Source: Thinopyrum elongatum (Eukaryota > Streptophyta > Magnoliopsida > Poales > Poaceae). Taken from it: a stretch of DNA of 64,000 nt. The stretch is from contig CM022302.1 of NCBI GenBank assembly GCA_011799875.1, positions 326,657,385-326,721,384 on the forward strand. Reading direction: 5' to 3'. Numbering within the stretch: position 1 is the first letter of the stretch; every line of letters begins with the position of its first letter. Below the pieces are notes generated by a model that did not search any database, was not told the DNA's origin, and worked only from the letters and a program-made list of their open reading frames with translations. Both the position numbers and the translations under genes were made by a program. This document shows, one piece after another, positions 46,396-57,531 of the stretch.

Positions 46396-46990
46396 CACTG
46401 GTACAACGAGGTGCTATACAAATGGTTTTTAACCCCTTTCCGTGACGGCGTTCTGAACCGTCGCCTAGTGAGTGACTATGATAGGGGGGGTCCTTCCCAC
46501 ACGACCCAGAAACCGTCGGGGATAGGGTGCCTTGATGCATACAGTTGTCCCTATATAACCGTTTCTGATATCTCGAATATCCCAAACGCTTCATCCTTGC
46601 TACTCGTTTGTGCTCGCATTGCCATCGTATTCGGAGTTTTGTGGTTTTACTTAAAACCAGGCACATTCCAGGCACGTACCAAACTGGCTCTACATTTATG
46701 ATGCTTGGCACATCACAAACAGTTCATGATTGTAAACCGTGTATGATAGGTAGACAATGACACACATTTAGTTTTCCCGCACCGTTTGTGATAGTGTCTG
46801 ACATCACACACGCTTTGCAAACGACAACTGTGTGCATTGTTACACACGTTTCCACTCCGTGAACCATGTCGGATTGTGATGTATATCGCACAGGCTGTGC
46901 TTTATAGACCGTGTGCGCCGTAATGACCTGCACACCGTAATTTCACCCTAATTTAATTGCTGCTATTTAAAATTGTACCTAATTTGAACT
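46396..46990 (+). mobile_element. Probable DNA-transposon terminus (CACTA-like)
   Basis: It starts CACTGGTACAAC, a degraded CACTA-type end. It is followed by subterminal repeats of the CCGTGACGGCG(T)TCTGAACCGTCGC and CACACG/CGTGTGT types that alternate in orientation (46440-46930). No transposase was seen. It could carry the neighbouring B3-like exons, but no right end is visible. Confidence 0.45.
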
Positions 46991-47127
46991 TGAAAGTAGG
47001 CTATAGCTTTATTCATATCCATCAGGTTCAAACAACCAATGCATTATTCGATTCACATGTACATATGTTTAAGAATTACATAAGCACCAAATAAAGAATG
47101 ATGAACCAGGGTTCTATACTTGTACTA

Positions 47128-47979
47128 TTACAGATGGTAAAGAAAGAGGCGACGTACATTCTGGTTGTTGAACAAGGTGAAGCGGAATGGCCCTATTGTG
47201 CTCTCCTGGATGCAGAAGGCACGCACAACTCTAGTCCAACCCCTTGTGATGGCCGGCTGCCAATCATGTAGTTTGAGAGGTAATCTTGAGTAAATTGCTT
47301 CAGGATCCACTGCAAAGGAAAAAAGATTCAGACATTGTCATCTAACACAACCCATTACGGGCAGTAAAAAGAAGGCTACAGAGTTCTTACTTACCATCCT
47401 GCAGTTCACTGTTGTCTTGCATAAAGTGTAAAAAAATAGTTCGATTGACATCTTTTGACCCATTTTAATAACAATCTTTATCAGTTTCCTCACTTGATGC
47501 TGGTTCATGAATATCTCATTGCCCCATACGCGGAAAGGGTCGAAGTGTGGATCTTTGGCAATGACATATGTACCTAAAAGCACCAAGTTAATATTAGAAG
47601 CTAAACAACAATTGCAAAATGATGTAGTACAACACTCCCTCCATCCCATTATATAAGATTATATTACATGTATATCTAGACATCATCAGAACATTAAGGT
47701 AACACTCTTCCTTGTTGCTATGTAGCCTGGGATTGCATATTTAGTCATTCAGTACAATGCATGTTGCTATGTAGCCTCAGATATATTAAATATGGCCATA
47801 GCTAACCTACTGATAAATGGGTTACAGATATATTCAGTGAAATGTCCGATTCGATGATTAATCCCTTATCAGCCCCCAGGCTATATGGTACCAGCTACCG
47901 ATATCCTTAATAGTGAGTACATATAAGCAATGCGATGAAACTAACCTCGATGGAAAACAACACTGTTCTCAATATTGTC
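47128..47979 (-). pseudogene. B3-like DNA-binding protein gene remnant, three exons
   Basis: Minus-strand exons: 47979-47946 (after TACAG, donor GAG/GTTAGT), 47573-47395 (after TTTTAG, donor ATG/GTAAGT) and 47309-47128 (after TTTGCAG, ending TAA). Exons 1 and 2 join in phase 1 to read DNIENSVVFHRGTYVIAKDP and then IFMNQHQVRKLIKI. Exon 3 begins in phase with QFTQDYLSNYM, but the better B3-like end (GWTRVVRAFCIQ, FRFTLFNNQNV, LFLYHL-stop) lies in another frame, so a frameshift occurs near 47240-47210. The FRFTLF...LYHL end is typical of plant B3 domains. The upstream (N-terminal) part was not found. I call it a decayed B3-like gene; identity rests on motif memory. Confidence 0.5.
47635..47700. 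mobile_element. Stowaway-type MITE fragment in an intron of the B3-like remnant
   Basis: CTCCCTCCATCCCATTATATAAGA is a typical Stowaway terminus. No second terminus was identified, and it lies between two exons of the B3-like remnant. Confidence 0.5.
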
Positions 47980-48574
47980 CTGTATGAGTACATATAAAGG
48001 CATGTTAAGCACAACAGGCTAAACATCAACTAAATATATCCATGGTAGACAACATAATCTACAAATGATAGCTTCAGTGTGCAGGTTTAAGCATGCTAGT
48101 TAAGCAAAACAAGAGGTGGAAAGGTGTGTTAACTGCATCAGGCATAACATTTAAAAACAAGCAAATAGTCATTCAAACTGGTATTGTGCAGGTCTAAAGT
48201 ACACTAGTTATTGTTAAAAAAATGAAAAGGCATGTTAACTGCAACATCCTTAACAGCAACCAAATATCGTAATTCATAGTGGTATTGTTGAAACTGTTAT
48301 TGATGAAATTGAACTGCACGGCAAATAGTTGCACATATAGAGCATCACATTGTGAAGAACTGAAATAAACAAGGCATAAGGCCATCTCAAGCCGATCCTT
48401 TAAAAGTTAACGGACTAAAACCCTTAGTGGATATATATATACTCCAGCAATTTTTGGCCATTTCTAGTCGATCCCCTAAACTTAACGTTGTAAACTTCAA
48501 TTTGATCAAGTTCAAAGCAGGTTCAACCGAAAGTAGCATGCATTCAAACATAAACATAGATAGTTTTGCATAAC
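47980..48574. other. Non-coding flank of the plus-strand array
   Basis: AT-rich sequence without ORFs. 48375-48500 (GGCCATCTCAAGCCGATCC and a TTTCTAGTCGATCCCC echo) looks like a small dispersed repeat. Confidence 0.4.
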
Positions 48575-49057
48575 CGAACTGTAACACCCCCTGTATTAAG
48601 CTACAGAGATCACCCTTTTTGATGAGGCCATGTCATCATGATTAATAGTGCATAATCATCATTAGCATCATATTGCATTTCAACTCCTAAGTCAAATTCA
48701 AATTTAAATGAAAGTGGAATATAAAAGTTGTCCAACATAGAAACTAAAATGTCAGATAAATAACAAATATTCCAGAGGCTATTCTAAAATTGAAACCAAC
48801 ATCATTGGAATTGGATAAGTGACTCGAACAACCTCAAACAGTGGATGAAGATAATATTTAATAACCATTTATTAAATCTGAAATAAATATGGAATTATGT
48901 TTTGTCCAAACTAATTTTAGGTGTTAAGGAATAATGCAATGGTATTTATGAAATAGGTCACACTTTTTACAAAAACCATTTGGGGCCTAAACATTTAACA
49001 GTAGAGAAAAGAGAATAAAGAAAAGGAAAAAGAAACAGAAAAGGAAAAAAGAAGCAA

Positions 49058-49090
49058 CACCCCCCCCCCCCCCCCCCACCCCCCCCCCCC
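49058..49090. repeat. Long C-tract in LTR-D
   Basis: About 30 cytosines broken by one A (roughly 49059-49090). The complementary strand is a G-tract able in principle to form G-quadruplexes. The length may be unreliable in the assembly. Confidence 0.7.
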
Positions 49091-49100
49091 GACTGGGGCC

Positions 49101-49185
49101 TCGGCCCAGCAAGCCACCGGGCCGCCAGGCCGGCCCAGCCGCCACCTACTTAGCCGGCCAACCCCCCCGGCCAAACCTAACCCTA
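49101..49185 (+). promoter_or_regulatory. Site-II and telobox-like cluster in LTR-D
   Basis: GGCCCA at 49103-49108 and 49132-49137 precedes AAACCTAACCCTA at 49173-49185, then a C/T-rich tract like a plant 5' UTR. The order matches LTR-F. Confidence 0.5.
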
Positions 49186-50295
49186 CCCCGATCCCCCCCC
49201 TCCCCTCCCCCTCCCTCCCCTCGATCTCTCCTCCTCCCCCCCCCCCACCATCTGGATCGGGCGCAGCCGCATCCCGTCCGCCTCGTCGTCGACGCCGCTC
49301 GCCGACCCGCCCCGTCGCCGCCTCCCCCTCGTCAGCCCCCACCTCCCGATCCAGATCGGGATCGGATCGCGGGAACGACCCCGTCCCTCGTCGGCGGCGA
49401 CGACCCGCCGCCTCGCTCGTCGCCGTTGGACGCCGCCCGCCCGATCCCCTCTCCCTCGCCGGCCGGCTCCCTCGACGACCCGCTCGCCCGACGACCGCCC
49501 GACCGCGCTGCCTCGTCCCTCGTCCCCTCACTACGCCACCGGCCGAGCTCTCCCTCTCCGGTCTGCCTCGTCTACGTCGCCGCCTTGTCCCCCCCCTCCC
49601 CTTGCCTCCCCCTCCCCGTCCGTCGTCCTCACGCACCCCACCCCCTCTTCCCCGTCCCTACATCCCGGTAGGCCTCGGGCCTCTCCCCCCCTCTCTCTCT
49701 CGCGCACCGCCCCGCGCTCCCCTGGCCTGCCGCGCCGCTCTCCGGCCTTGGCCTCGCCTCTGTCCACGCTCCGCGCTCGCCCACTGCTTCGCTCCCGCCC
49801 GCTCGCCTCCTCGCCTTCCAACCCCGCCGCTCTCCCCCCCCGTTCGCCTCCGCGCGACCGCCTCCCTCTGCCCTCTCCCTCTCTGCCGCCCTCGTCCCTC
49901 CAAGCCCCCTCTCTCCTCCCTCCTCCTCCCTGCTTTTCCTCTCCTTCTCCCCTCGTCGCCTCCTACCGCGAGCCCATGCTTCCCCTTTTCACCGGACATG
50001 TCCGGTCCCGAAAGGGGCACGCCCCGGACGGTCTCGCCCCTGGGCCACTGTCCAGTGGGCCCCCCCCCCCCCCCAGAACTTTTTAAAGAAAAAAGAAAAA
50101 GAAAGAAATAAAAATAAATAATAAAATAATTAAATTTAATTAATTATTAATTAATTAATTAGTTAGAATTAATCCTGATTAGGTTAATCTATTAACTAAT
50201 TAGTGTTAATTAAACAGTAATCAGTAATTAATTAATTAAACCTAATTAACCCTAACAGCCTATGACAGTGGGGACCCACCCTGTCAGGTGGCTGC

Positions 50296-50325
50296 TGACG
50301 TCAGCATGATGTCATGCTGACGTCA
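50296..50325. promoter_or_regulatory. 30-bp TGACGTCA dyad in LTR-D
   Basis: Perfect 14-bp inverted arms TGACGTCAGCATGA / TCATGCTGACGTCA with TG spacer, identical to the arms in LTR-B. Confidence 0.6.
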
Positions 50326-52422
50326 TCAATTACTGTTTCGGATAATGTTGAATTAAATAATTAATTAAAATTTCAGAAATTAATAAAAACTTTAGAAAAT
50401 CATATCTTTTAAACCGTAACTCCGATGAAAATATTTTATACATGAAACTTGCTCAGAACGACGATACGAACCCGGATACGCCCTCGGTATCTCCGTCAGA
50501 CGCCCGCAGCTATGAGAACGTTGAACAATTAGACCGATTTCGATAAATGAATAGTGTCCAACCCTAATTAAATAAATCCGAATAAATTCCTAAATTAACT
50601 AAATCGCTTAGTTAGGCTGTATATCACCCTGGCCCTGCGTTTAGACATGTCATGCATCCCTGTTGCATTATTGCCGTGTGTTTACTGTTTCTTCCCCCTC
50701 TTCTCTTCGGTAGACTACGAGACCGACGCAGCTGCTGGTGCCCCGACCGGTGCAACCAGGCAAGCCCCCCCCCTTGATCACCAGATATCGCCTATTCTCC
50801 TCTATACTGCTTGCATTAGAGTAGTGTAGCATGATACTGCTTTCGGTTAATCCTATTCTGCTGCATAGCCTGTCACTGTTGCTACATCTGTTGATACCTT
50901 ACCTGCAATCCTAAATGCCTAGTGTAGGATGCTAGTTTATCATCATTGGCCCTGCATTCTGGTCAGTCTGCCTTGCTATACTATCGGGCCGTGATCACTC
51001 GGGAGGTGATCACGGGTGTATACTATACATATATGCATACTATACAGATGGTGACTAAAGTCGGGTCGGCTCGAAGAGTACCCGCGAGTGATTCACGGAT
51101 TGGGGGCTGAAAGGACCTTTGTCCCAACGGCCCTTTGAGTGGATCTTTGTGGCGGAGCGACAGGGCAGGTTGAGACCACCTAGGAGACAGGTGGGCCAGG
51201 CCCTGGTCGGCGTTCGCGTTTACTTCATAATAACACGCTTAACGAGATTGGATATTTGATCTGAGTCTGGCCACTGGCCTATACGCACTAACCAACTACG
51301 CGGGAGTAGTTATGGGTATCCCGGCGTCGTGGTATCAGCTGAAGCCTTCTTGACGTCAGCGACCGAGCGGCGCGCGCCGTGTTGGACCGCGCTAACGTAA
51401 CCGCCGTGATCGTGTGGGTTGCTAGGTCTGCTCGCGGCCGCGTACGCAACGTGCAGGAGCGCACTGGGCGATGGGCCCAGACCCCAGGGTGCCTAGGATT
51501 AGTCTGGCGTGCTGACCTCTCTGTTGAGCCTAGGTGGGGCTGCGACGTGTGGATCTTCCGAGGCCGGGCATGACCCAGGAAAGTGTGTCCGGCCAAAGGG
51601 GATCGAGCGTGTTGGGGAATATGTGGTGCACCCCTGCAGGGAAGTTTATCTATTCGAATAGCCGTGTCCCTCGGTAAAAGGACGACCCGGAGTTGTATTC
51701 CGACCTCATGACAACTAGAAATGGATACTTAATAAAACACACCCTTACAAGTGACAGATATAACCCGGTGGTCGCTCTCTCGCATGGTGGCGACGAGAGG
51801 ATCGACGGGTAGGATTATGCTATACGTTGTTGTTTGGTTAACTTCCAACTAATCTCTTCTATTGCTTCAAGATGGAGGCTGCCAGAAGCGTAGTCTTCGA
51901 CAGGACTAGCTATCCCCCTCTTATTCTGGCATTCTGCAGTTCAGTCCACCGATATTGCCTCTTTACACATATACCATGCATATGTAGTATAGATCCTTGC
52001 TTGCGAGTACTTTGGATGAGTACTCACGGTTGCTTTCCCCCTCCTTTCCCCCTTTCCCTTCTTGCTGGTTGTCGCAACCAGATGTTGGAGCCCAGGAGCC
52101 AGACGCCATCTTCGACGACTACTACCACCAGGGCGGAGCCTACTACTACGTCCAGGACGCCGACGACCAGGAGTAGTTAGGAGGATCCCAGGCAGGAGGC
52201 CCTGCGCCTGTTCGATCTGTTGTATCCCTGTTTGTGCTAGCCATCTTATGGCACCTTGTTTAACCTATGTCTGTACTCAGATATTGTTGCTTCCGCTGAC
52301 TCGTCTATGATCGAGCATTTGTATTCGAGCCCTCGTGGCCCCTGGCTTGTATTATGATGCTTGTATGACTTATTTATGTTTTAGAGTTGTGTTGTGATAT
52401 CTTCCCGTGAGTCCCTGATCTT

Positions 52423-52459
52423 GATCGTACACGTTTGCGTGCATGATTAGTGTACGATC
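52423..52459 (+). other. Terminal stem-loop near the LTR-D 3' end
   Basis: GATCGTACAC (52423-52432) pairs with GTGTACGATC (52450-52459) over a 17-nt loop, 17 bp before the LTR end and close to the primer site. Confidence 0.6.
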
Positions 52460-52479
52460 GAGCCGGGGGCGCCACAAGT

Positions 52480-52491
52480 TGGTATCAGAGC
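52480..52491 (+). other. Primer-binding site (Met initiator tRNA type), first plus unit
   Basis: TGGTATCAGAGC, three bases inside LTR-D. Confidence 0.9.
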
Positions 52492-52871
52492 CGACTGCCT
52501 GTAGGAATCCCCCTTTCCAGTTCCTTGACCGAAGTTGAGTCTAGACAAAGAAAACCGTTTTACTAACTTGGCTGTGTGGCTTACGGGCCCACATTGCCAA
52601 CTGGGTGGTATTAGGATCTTTTATTCCTCGTCTATACTCTGGGACTCTGATCTCTCTTCTACTCGGGTTAAATGAAGTTTACTAATGCCGACACTTAGGA
52701 TCTCGTAAATTCTGTCTACCCGGAGAGCTGGATATCTGTGCGATTTCCCTGTCGTTGATCTGATTAGTCTGATAATCATTTTCCTTTCCATTGTTTTGTT
52801 TAACCTTTCTCTCCGAGTTGTGTTAAACCTCTTATTGTCGTTTGACAAACTTGAATTTCCTCTATTTTCAG

Positions 52872-53642
52872 ATGGACCGTTTGTTTCCACCGCGTCCTAC
52901 GACACAGCTTGTGCTTCGCACTTGGGCTCGTAATACCCCTGGGTTTCCAGCTGTCCTGATCGCTCTCATGACCAGACTTGGCTACCGTTGGTACCCTGAG
53001 TACTTGGTTTATGAGGATTACCGCGAGTTCAACCAGGAACAGTACTATGCTGAAGTTCGGATTTATGATCAGCAGAACAACTCAGACACCGAGCTACACC
53101 TTTTTCACGGATTAGGCGTGACGATTGAGATGGCAGTCCATGATGCCGCCTACTCCGCTGTCGCACGTCTACGAGGGGAGCACAATGCTATCTTGGATGA
53201 CTCCGAGTTCCGCTACATTCCGTATGCCCCTGCTGGAGATGCTACCGGATACTACACGGCTATCTGTGCCCCGTACGAGCCTCGTCGCTACGACCCGCGC
53301 GTTCTGATTCAGTGCACTCAGGCTCTGGATCGCATTGTTCGGGCTCTTGCCGTCGAGTTGGTTGCCACTCGAGCACGTCTCTACGATGCTATGACGCAGT
53401 TGCTGCCCGCTGTCCGTGCAGGGATACATCCGGAGCACATCCTTTATCCGCGCAGGACTCAGATGTATGCTGGTATTGACTGGCCTACTGTTGGAGGTCA
53501 CACACCGACACGTGGACCTCTTCTTACAGCTCGAGACCGGGTTCTGCATCAGAGTGCACATGGAGCACAGGATCTTTCCGCGACGAACATTCGTCGTCCG
53601 CACTCGCAGCTACCCCGATACAGTGGTTCTCTCCGACGTTGA
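52872..53642 (+). CDS. Pre-gag ORF (256 aa), first unit of the plus array
   Basis: An ATG at 52872 follows CTCTATTTTCAG without a gap. The protein starts MDRLFPPRPTTQLVLRTWAR and stays collinear with the minus-strand copies over its full 256 residues, with no indel. In the first 165 codons I count roughly two dozen silent third-position changes and about fifteen amino-acid changes relative to the minus copy. That ratio points to constraint on the protein. No known domain was recognised; it carries no zinc knuckle. It sits 250 bp upstream of gag. Confidence 0.72.
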   Translation: MDRLFPPRPTTQLVLRTWARNTPGFPAVLIALMTRLGYRWYPEYLVYEDYREFNQEQYYAEVRIYDQQNNSDTELHLFHGLGVTIEMAVHDAAYSAVARLRGEHNAILDDSEFRYIPYAPAGDATGYYTAICAPYEPRRYDPRVLIQCTQALDRIVRALAVELVATRARLYDAMTQLLPAVRAGIHPEHILYPRRTQMYAGIDWPTVGGHTPTRGPLLTARDRVLHQSAHGAQDLSATNIRRPHSQLPRYSGSLRR

Positions 53643-53892
53643 TGTAGCCTTTGCTATCTCTCGTTGTGTACTTCCTTACCGCGTGCCTGCGCGCCGCCTA
53701 GTATGTCTAGCTTTTGATTTGCGCCGTTATGCTGTCCGCTTGTACCCGACGTTGTGTATGGATCTGTATGTCTTAATCGACTACTGTTATGTATCTATAA
53801 CACTGCTTGGAGTATTGTCGTGTTACCTCATGCTTGTCACTAAGCACTCGCGCTTGCTTTTACTAAACTACCCCCTGTTGTAAATTAGCAGG

Positions 53893-55711
53893 ATGGTTAG
53901 ACCCGCTGGTCGTGGTCGTGGCCGTGGTGCCAACGATCCACCACCGCCGAACTATATGGCTGGAATGATGCAGCAATTTGAACTGCAACGTCAGTTCATG
54001 CAAGGGATCATGGATCAGTTTCCTCGTCCCAATATGAACCAGTATCCGGGCCCAGGGACCCTGCAGGACTTTATGCGCCTCAACCCAACCGTCTACCGCG
54101 GCTCAACTCAGCCCCTGGATGCGGATGACTGGCTTCGCGACATCACCTATGAGTTGGAATCTGGTGGCGTTGCCCCTGCAAACTATGTCACCTTCGCCTC
54201 CTTCTTTCTCAAGGGCCCCGCTGCTCAATGGTGGGACAGCCACAGGCGCACTCAACCAGCTGGCACAGTCATCACTTGGCCGGATTTCCAAGCTGCCTTC
54301 CGTGCCCGTTTCATTCCCCAGGGAATCATGGACCGGAAGAAGCAAGAGTTCCGCAACCTCACCCAGGGCAACAAGATAGTGGAAGCTTATCAGCGGGAGT
54401 TTCTGGAATTATCCCGCTATGCTGAAGAAGACATTCCCACTGATGCTCGCCGTCAGGAAAGGTTTCGCGAAGGACTTCAAGCTGACATCAAGCTAGCGCT
54501 CCTTGTGCATGAATTTGATAATTTCTCCATCTTGGTGAACAAGGCTATCCAGGTCGAGACTGGTCTGCAGACACACCAGGGATCTCTTAGGCGCAACCGT
54601 GACACTGGTTCATCTTCGAGCCAGCCTGCACAGAAGCGTCGGATCTGGATTCCAAACAGCGTGTACCGTCCAGCTGCACCTGCTCCAAGACGGTCCTATA
54701 CTGCACCACGCCTGCCTCCCCCACCTAGGCAGCCAGGACTTCCAGCTCCACCACCCCGAGCTCCTGCTCCTAATCCCAATGATAGTCTGTGCTACAAGTG
54801 TGGGCAGCCAGGTCATTTTTCCAGGAACTGCATTCAGAACCAGAACCAACTGGCACTTCCTGCAACTGGCCGTAGGAACAATCAGCCTCGCAACAACAAT
54901 GCCAAGACTTATGGGCGTATTCAGGCCAACCACACCGATTTCAATGAAGCTCAGGACCAGCCTGCCACCGTGATGGGTACTCTCCTTGTTAACTCAGTAC
55001 CAGCTTCTGTTTTATTTGATTCGGGAGCATCGCATTCATTCATGTCCGAAGAATTTGCATACAAACACGACATTAAATGTGAGGTCATGAACACTGCAAT
55101 AGTAATACACACCCCCGCGGGTCAATGTCAAACCTCCATGGGTAGCAACGACGTCACCGTTGAAATTGAAGGGCTGGAGTTTCACGCCTCCCCCTTCATA
55201 CTAAAGTCTTGTAGTATCGACCTCATTCTCGGAATGGATTGGTTGAAAGCGCATACTGCTTCTATAGTTTGCGCCACGAAGATCGTCCATCTTCTACACC
55301 CTTCTGATGAAATAATAAGCTACCAGGCTCAAATCATCCAAAATGCCGAGGCGAGGCTTTATGCCTTGAATGCGTTAAACGCATCACCACTTGAAGGCAT
55401 CGAGAACATTCCAGTTGTTCACGAATTCCAAGGTGTTTTCCCAGAAGAACTCCCAGGGATACCCCCTGCTCGAGCTGTCGAATTTGTCATCGACTTGAAA
55501 CCAGGCACCACTCCTATCGCCAAGCGACCCTACAAGATGCCGCCGCATGAACTCCTTGAACTTAAGGAGGAAATCGACGCTTCACTTCGTAAGGGTTTCA
55601 TTCGCCCAAGTTCCTCTGCTTGGGGAGCACCTTCTCTCTTTGTCAGGAAGAAGGATGGATCAAACCGATTGGTCCAAGATTACCGTCCCATTAACCAAGC
55701 AACTATCCAGA
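53893..55711 (+). pseudogene. Chromovirus gag-protease-partial RT, truncated
   Basis: The ATG at 53893 (MVRPAGRGRGRG) follows TTAGCAG/G. Gag has AAQWWDSHRR and a CX2CX4HX4C knuckle (CYKCGQPGHFSRNC). The protease motif DSGASHSF is intact, and RT begins, reaching [11 protein letters not shown]. At 55711 the sequence jumps, through about 4 bp of filler, into the interior of an LTR; the frame continues by chance to a stop at 55965. The Gag and protease parts look intact. The rest of RT, RNase H, integrase and chromodomain are missing from this unit. Confidence 0.9.
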
Positions 55712-55715
55712 GGAA

Positions 55716-56131
55716 CTTGCTGGTTGTCGCAACCAGATGTTGGAGCCCAGGAGCCAGACGCCACCTACGACGACTACTACCACCAGGGCGGAGCCTACTA
55801 CTACGTCCAGGACGCCGACGACCAGGAGTAGTTAGGAGGATCCCAGGCAGGAGGCCCTGCGCCTGTTCGATCTGTTGTATCCTTGTTTGTGCTAGCCATC
55901 TTATGGCACCTTGTTTAACTTATGTCTGTACTCAGATATTGTTGCTTCCGCTGACTCGTCTATGATCGAGCATTTGTATTCGAGCCCTCGTGGCCCCTGG
56001 CTTGTATTATGATGCTTGTATGACTTATTTATGTTTTAGAGTTGTGTTGTGGTATCTTCCCGTGAGTCCCTGATCTTGATCGTACACGTTTGCATGCATG
56101 ATTAGTGTACGATTGAATCGGGGGCGTCACA
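55716..56131 (+). repeat. LTR-E, 5'-truncated LTR (416 bp)
   Basis: It corresponds to the last part of LTR-D (from CTTGCTGGTTGTCGCAACC) and ends GGGGGCGTCACA next to a primer site. About 3.5 kb of its 5' part is deleted together with the end of the first internal domain. Confidence 0.9.
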
Positions 56132-56134
56132 AGT

Positions 56135-56146
56135 TGGTATCAGAGC
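56135..56146 (+). other. Primer-binding site (Met initiator tRNA type), second plus unit
   Basis: TGGTATCAGAGC after LTR-E. Confidence 0.9.
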
Positions 56147-56525
56147 CGACTGCCTGTAGGAATCCCCCTTTCCAATTCCTTGGCCGAAGTTGAGTCTAGA
56201 CAAAGAAAACCGTTTTACTAACTTGGCTGTGTGGCTTACGGGCCCACATTGCCAACTGGGTGGTATTAGGATCTTTTATTCCTCGTCTATACTCTGGGAC
56301 TCTGATCTCTCTTCTACTCGGGTTAAATGAATTTTACTAACGCCGACACTTAGGATCTCGTAAATTCTGTCTACCCGGAGAGCTGGATAGCTGTGCGATT
56401 TCCCTGTCGTTGATCTGATTAGTCTGATAATCATTTTCCTTTCCATTGTTTTGTCTAACCTTTCTCTCCGAGTTGTGTTAAACTTCTCATTGTCATTTGA
56501 CAAATCTGAATTTCCTCTGTTTCAG

Positions 56526-57290
56526 ATGGACCGTTTGTTTCCACCGCGTCCTACGACACAGCTTGTGCTTCGCACTTGGGCTCGTAATACCCCTGGGTTT
56601 CCAGCTGTCCTGATCGCTCTCATGACCAGACTTGGCTACCGTTGGTACCCTGAGTACTTGGTTTATGAGGATTACCGCGAGTTCAACCAGGAACAGTACT
56701 ATGCTGAAGTTCGGATTTATGATCAGCAGAACAACTCAGACACCGAGCTACACCTTTTTCACGGATTAGGCGTGACGATTGAGATGGCAGTCCATGATGC
56801 CGCCTACTCTGCTGTCGTACGTCTACGAGGGGAGCACAATGCTATCTTGGATGACTCTGAGTTCCGATACATTCCGTATGCCCCTGCTGGAGATGCTACC
56901 GGATACTACACAGCTATCTGTGCCCCGTACGAGCCTCATCGCTACGACCCGCGCGTTCTGATTCAGTGCACTCAGGCTCTGGATCGCACTATTCGGGCTC
57001 TTGCCGTCGAGTTGGTTGCCACTCGAGCACGTCTCTACGATGCTATGACGCAGTTGCTGCCCGCTGTTCGTGCAGGGATACATCCGGAGCACATCCTTTA
57101 TCTGCGCAGGACTCAGATGTATGCTGGTATTGACTGGCCTGCTGTTGGAGGTCACACACCGACACGTGGACCTCTTCTTACAGCTCGAGACCGGGTTCTG
57201 CATCAGAGTGCACATGGAGCACAGGATCTTTCCGCGACGAACATTCGTCGTCCGCACTCGCAGCTACCCCGTTACAGTGGTTCTCTCTGA
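56526..57290 (+). CDS. Pre-gag ORF (254 aa), second unit of the plus array
   Basis: The ATG at 56526 follows CTCTGTTTCAG. It is nearly identical to 52872-53642 but stops two codons earlier (SGSL-stop). The rest of its protein has only a handful of substitutions. Confidence 0.7.
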   Translation: MDRLFPPRPTTQLVLRTWARNTPGFPAVLIALMTRLGYRWYPEYLVYEDYREFNQEQYYAEVRIYDQQNNSDTELHLFHGLGVTIEMAVHDAAYSAVVRLRGEHNAILDDSEFRYIPYAPAGDATGYYTAICAPYEPHRYDPRVLIQCTQALDRTIRALAVELVATRARLYDAMTQLLPAVRAGIHPEHILYLRRTQMYAGIDWPAVGGHTPTRGPLLTARDRVLHQSAHGAQDLSATNIRRPHSQLPRYSGSL

Positions 57291-57531
57291 CGTTGATGTA
57301 GCCTTTGCTATCTCTCGTTGTGTACTTCCTTACCGCGTGCCTGCGCGCCGCCTAGTATGTCTAGCTTTTGATTTGCGCCGTTATGCTGTCCGCTTGTACC
57401 CGACGTTGTGTATGGATCTGTATGTCTTAATCGACTACTGTTATGTATCTATAACACTGCTTGGAGTATTGTCGTGTTACATCATACTTGTCGCTAAACA
57501 CTCGCAATTGCTTTTACTAAACTACCCCCTG

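Larger units (their letters stand above)
48580..52476 (+). repeat. LTR-D (3897 bp), 5' LTR of the plus-strand array
   Basis: Starts TGTAACACCCCCTG, ends GGGGGCGCCACA. The first 440 bp and the last 2.4 kb match LTR-F closely, but the central GC-rich cassette (about 49040-50095) does not. Long ORFs in the cassette on both strands are compositional. Confidence 0.9.

Noticed and set aside
49602..50111. 169-codon plus ORF and the overlapping 120- to 213-codon minus ORFs in LTR-D
   Set aside because: Open frames occur on both strands of the GC-rich cassette, as expected by composition.
52477..52492. tRNA gene fragment suggested by GGTATCAGAGC
   Set aside because: It is the retrotransposon primer-binding site; no cloverleaf is present.
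55711..55965. Fusion protein of RT and LTR-encoded tail
   Set aside because: The open frame past 55711 is LTR sequence read by chance after a deletion.
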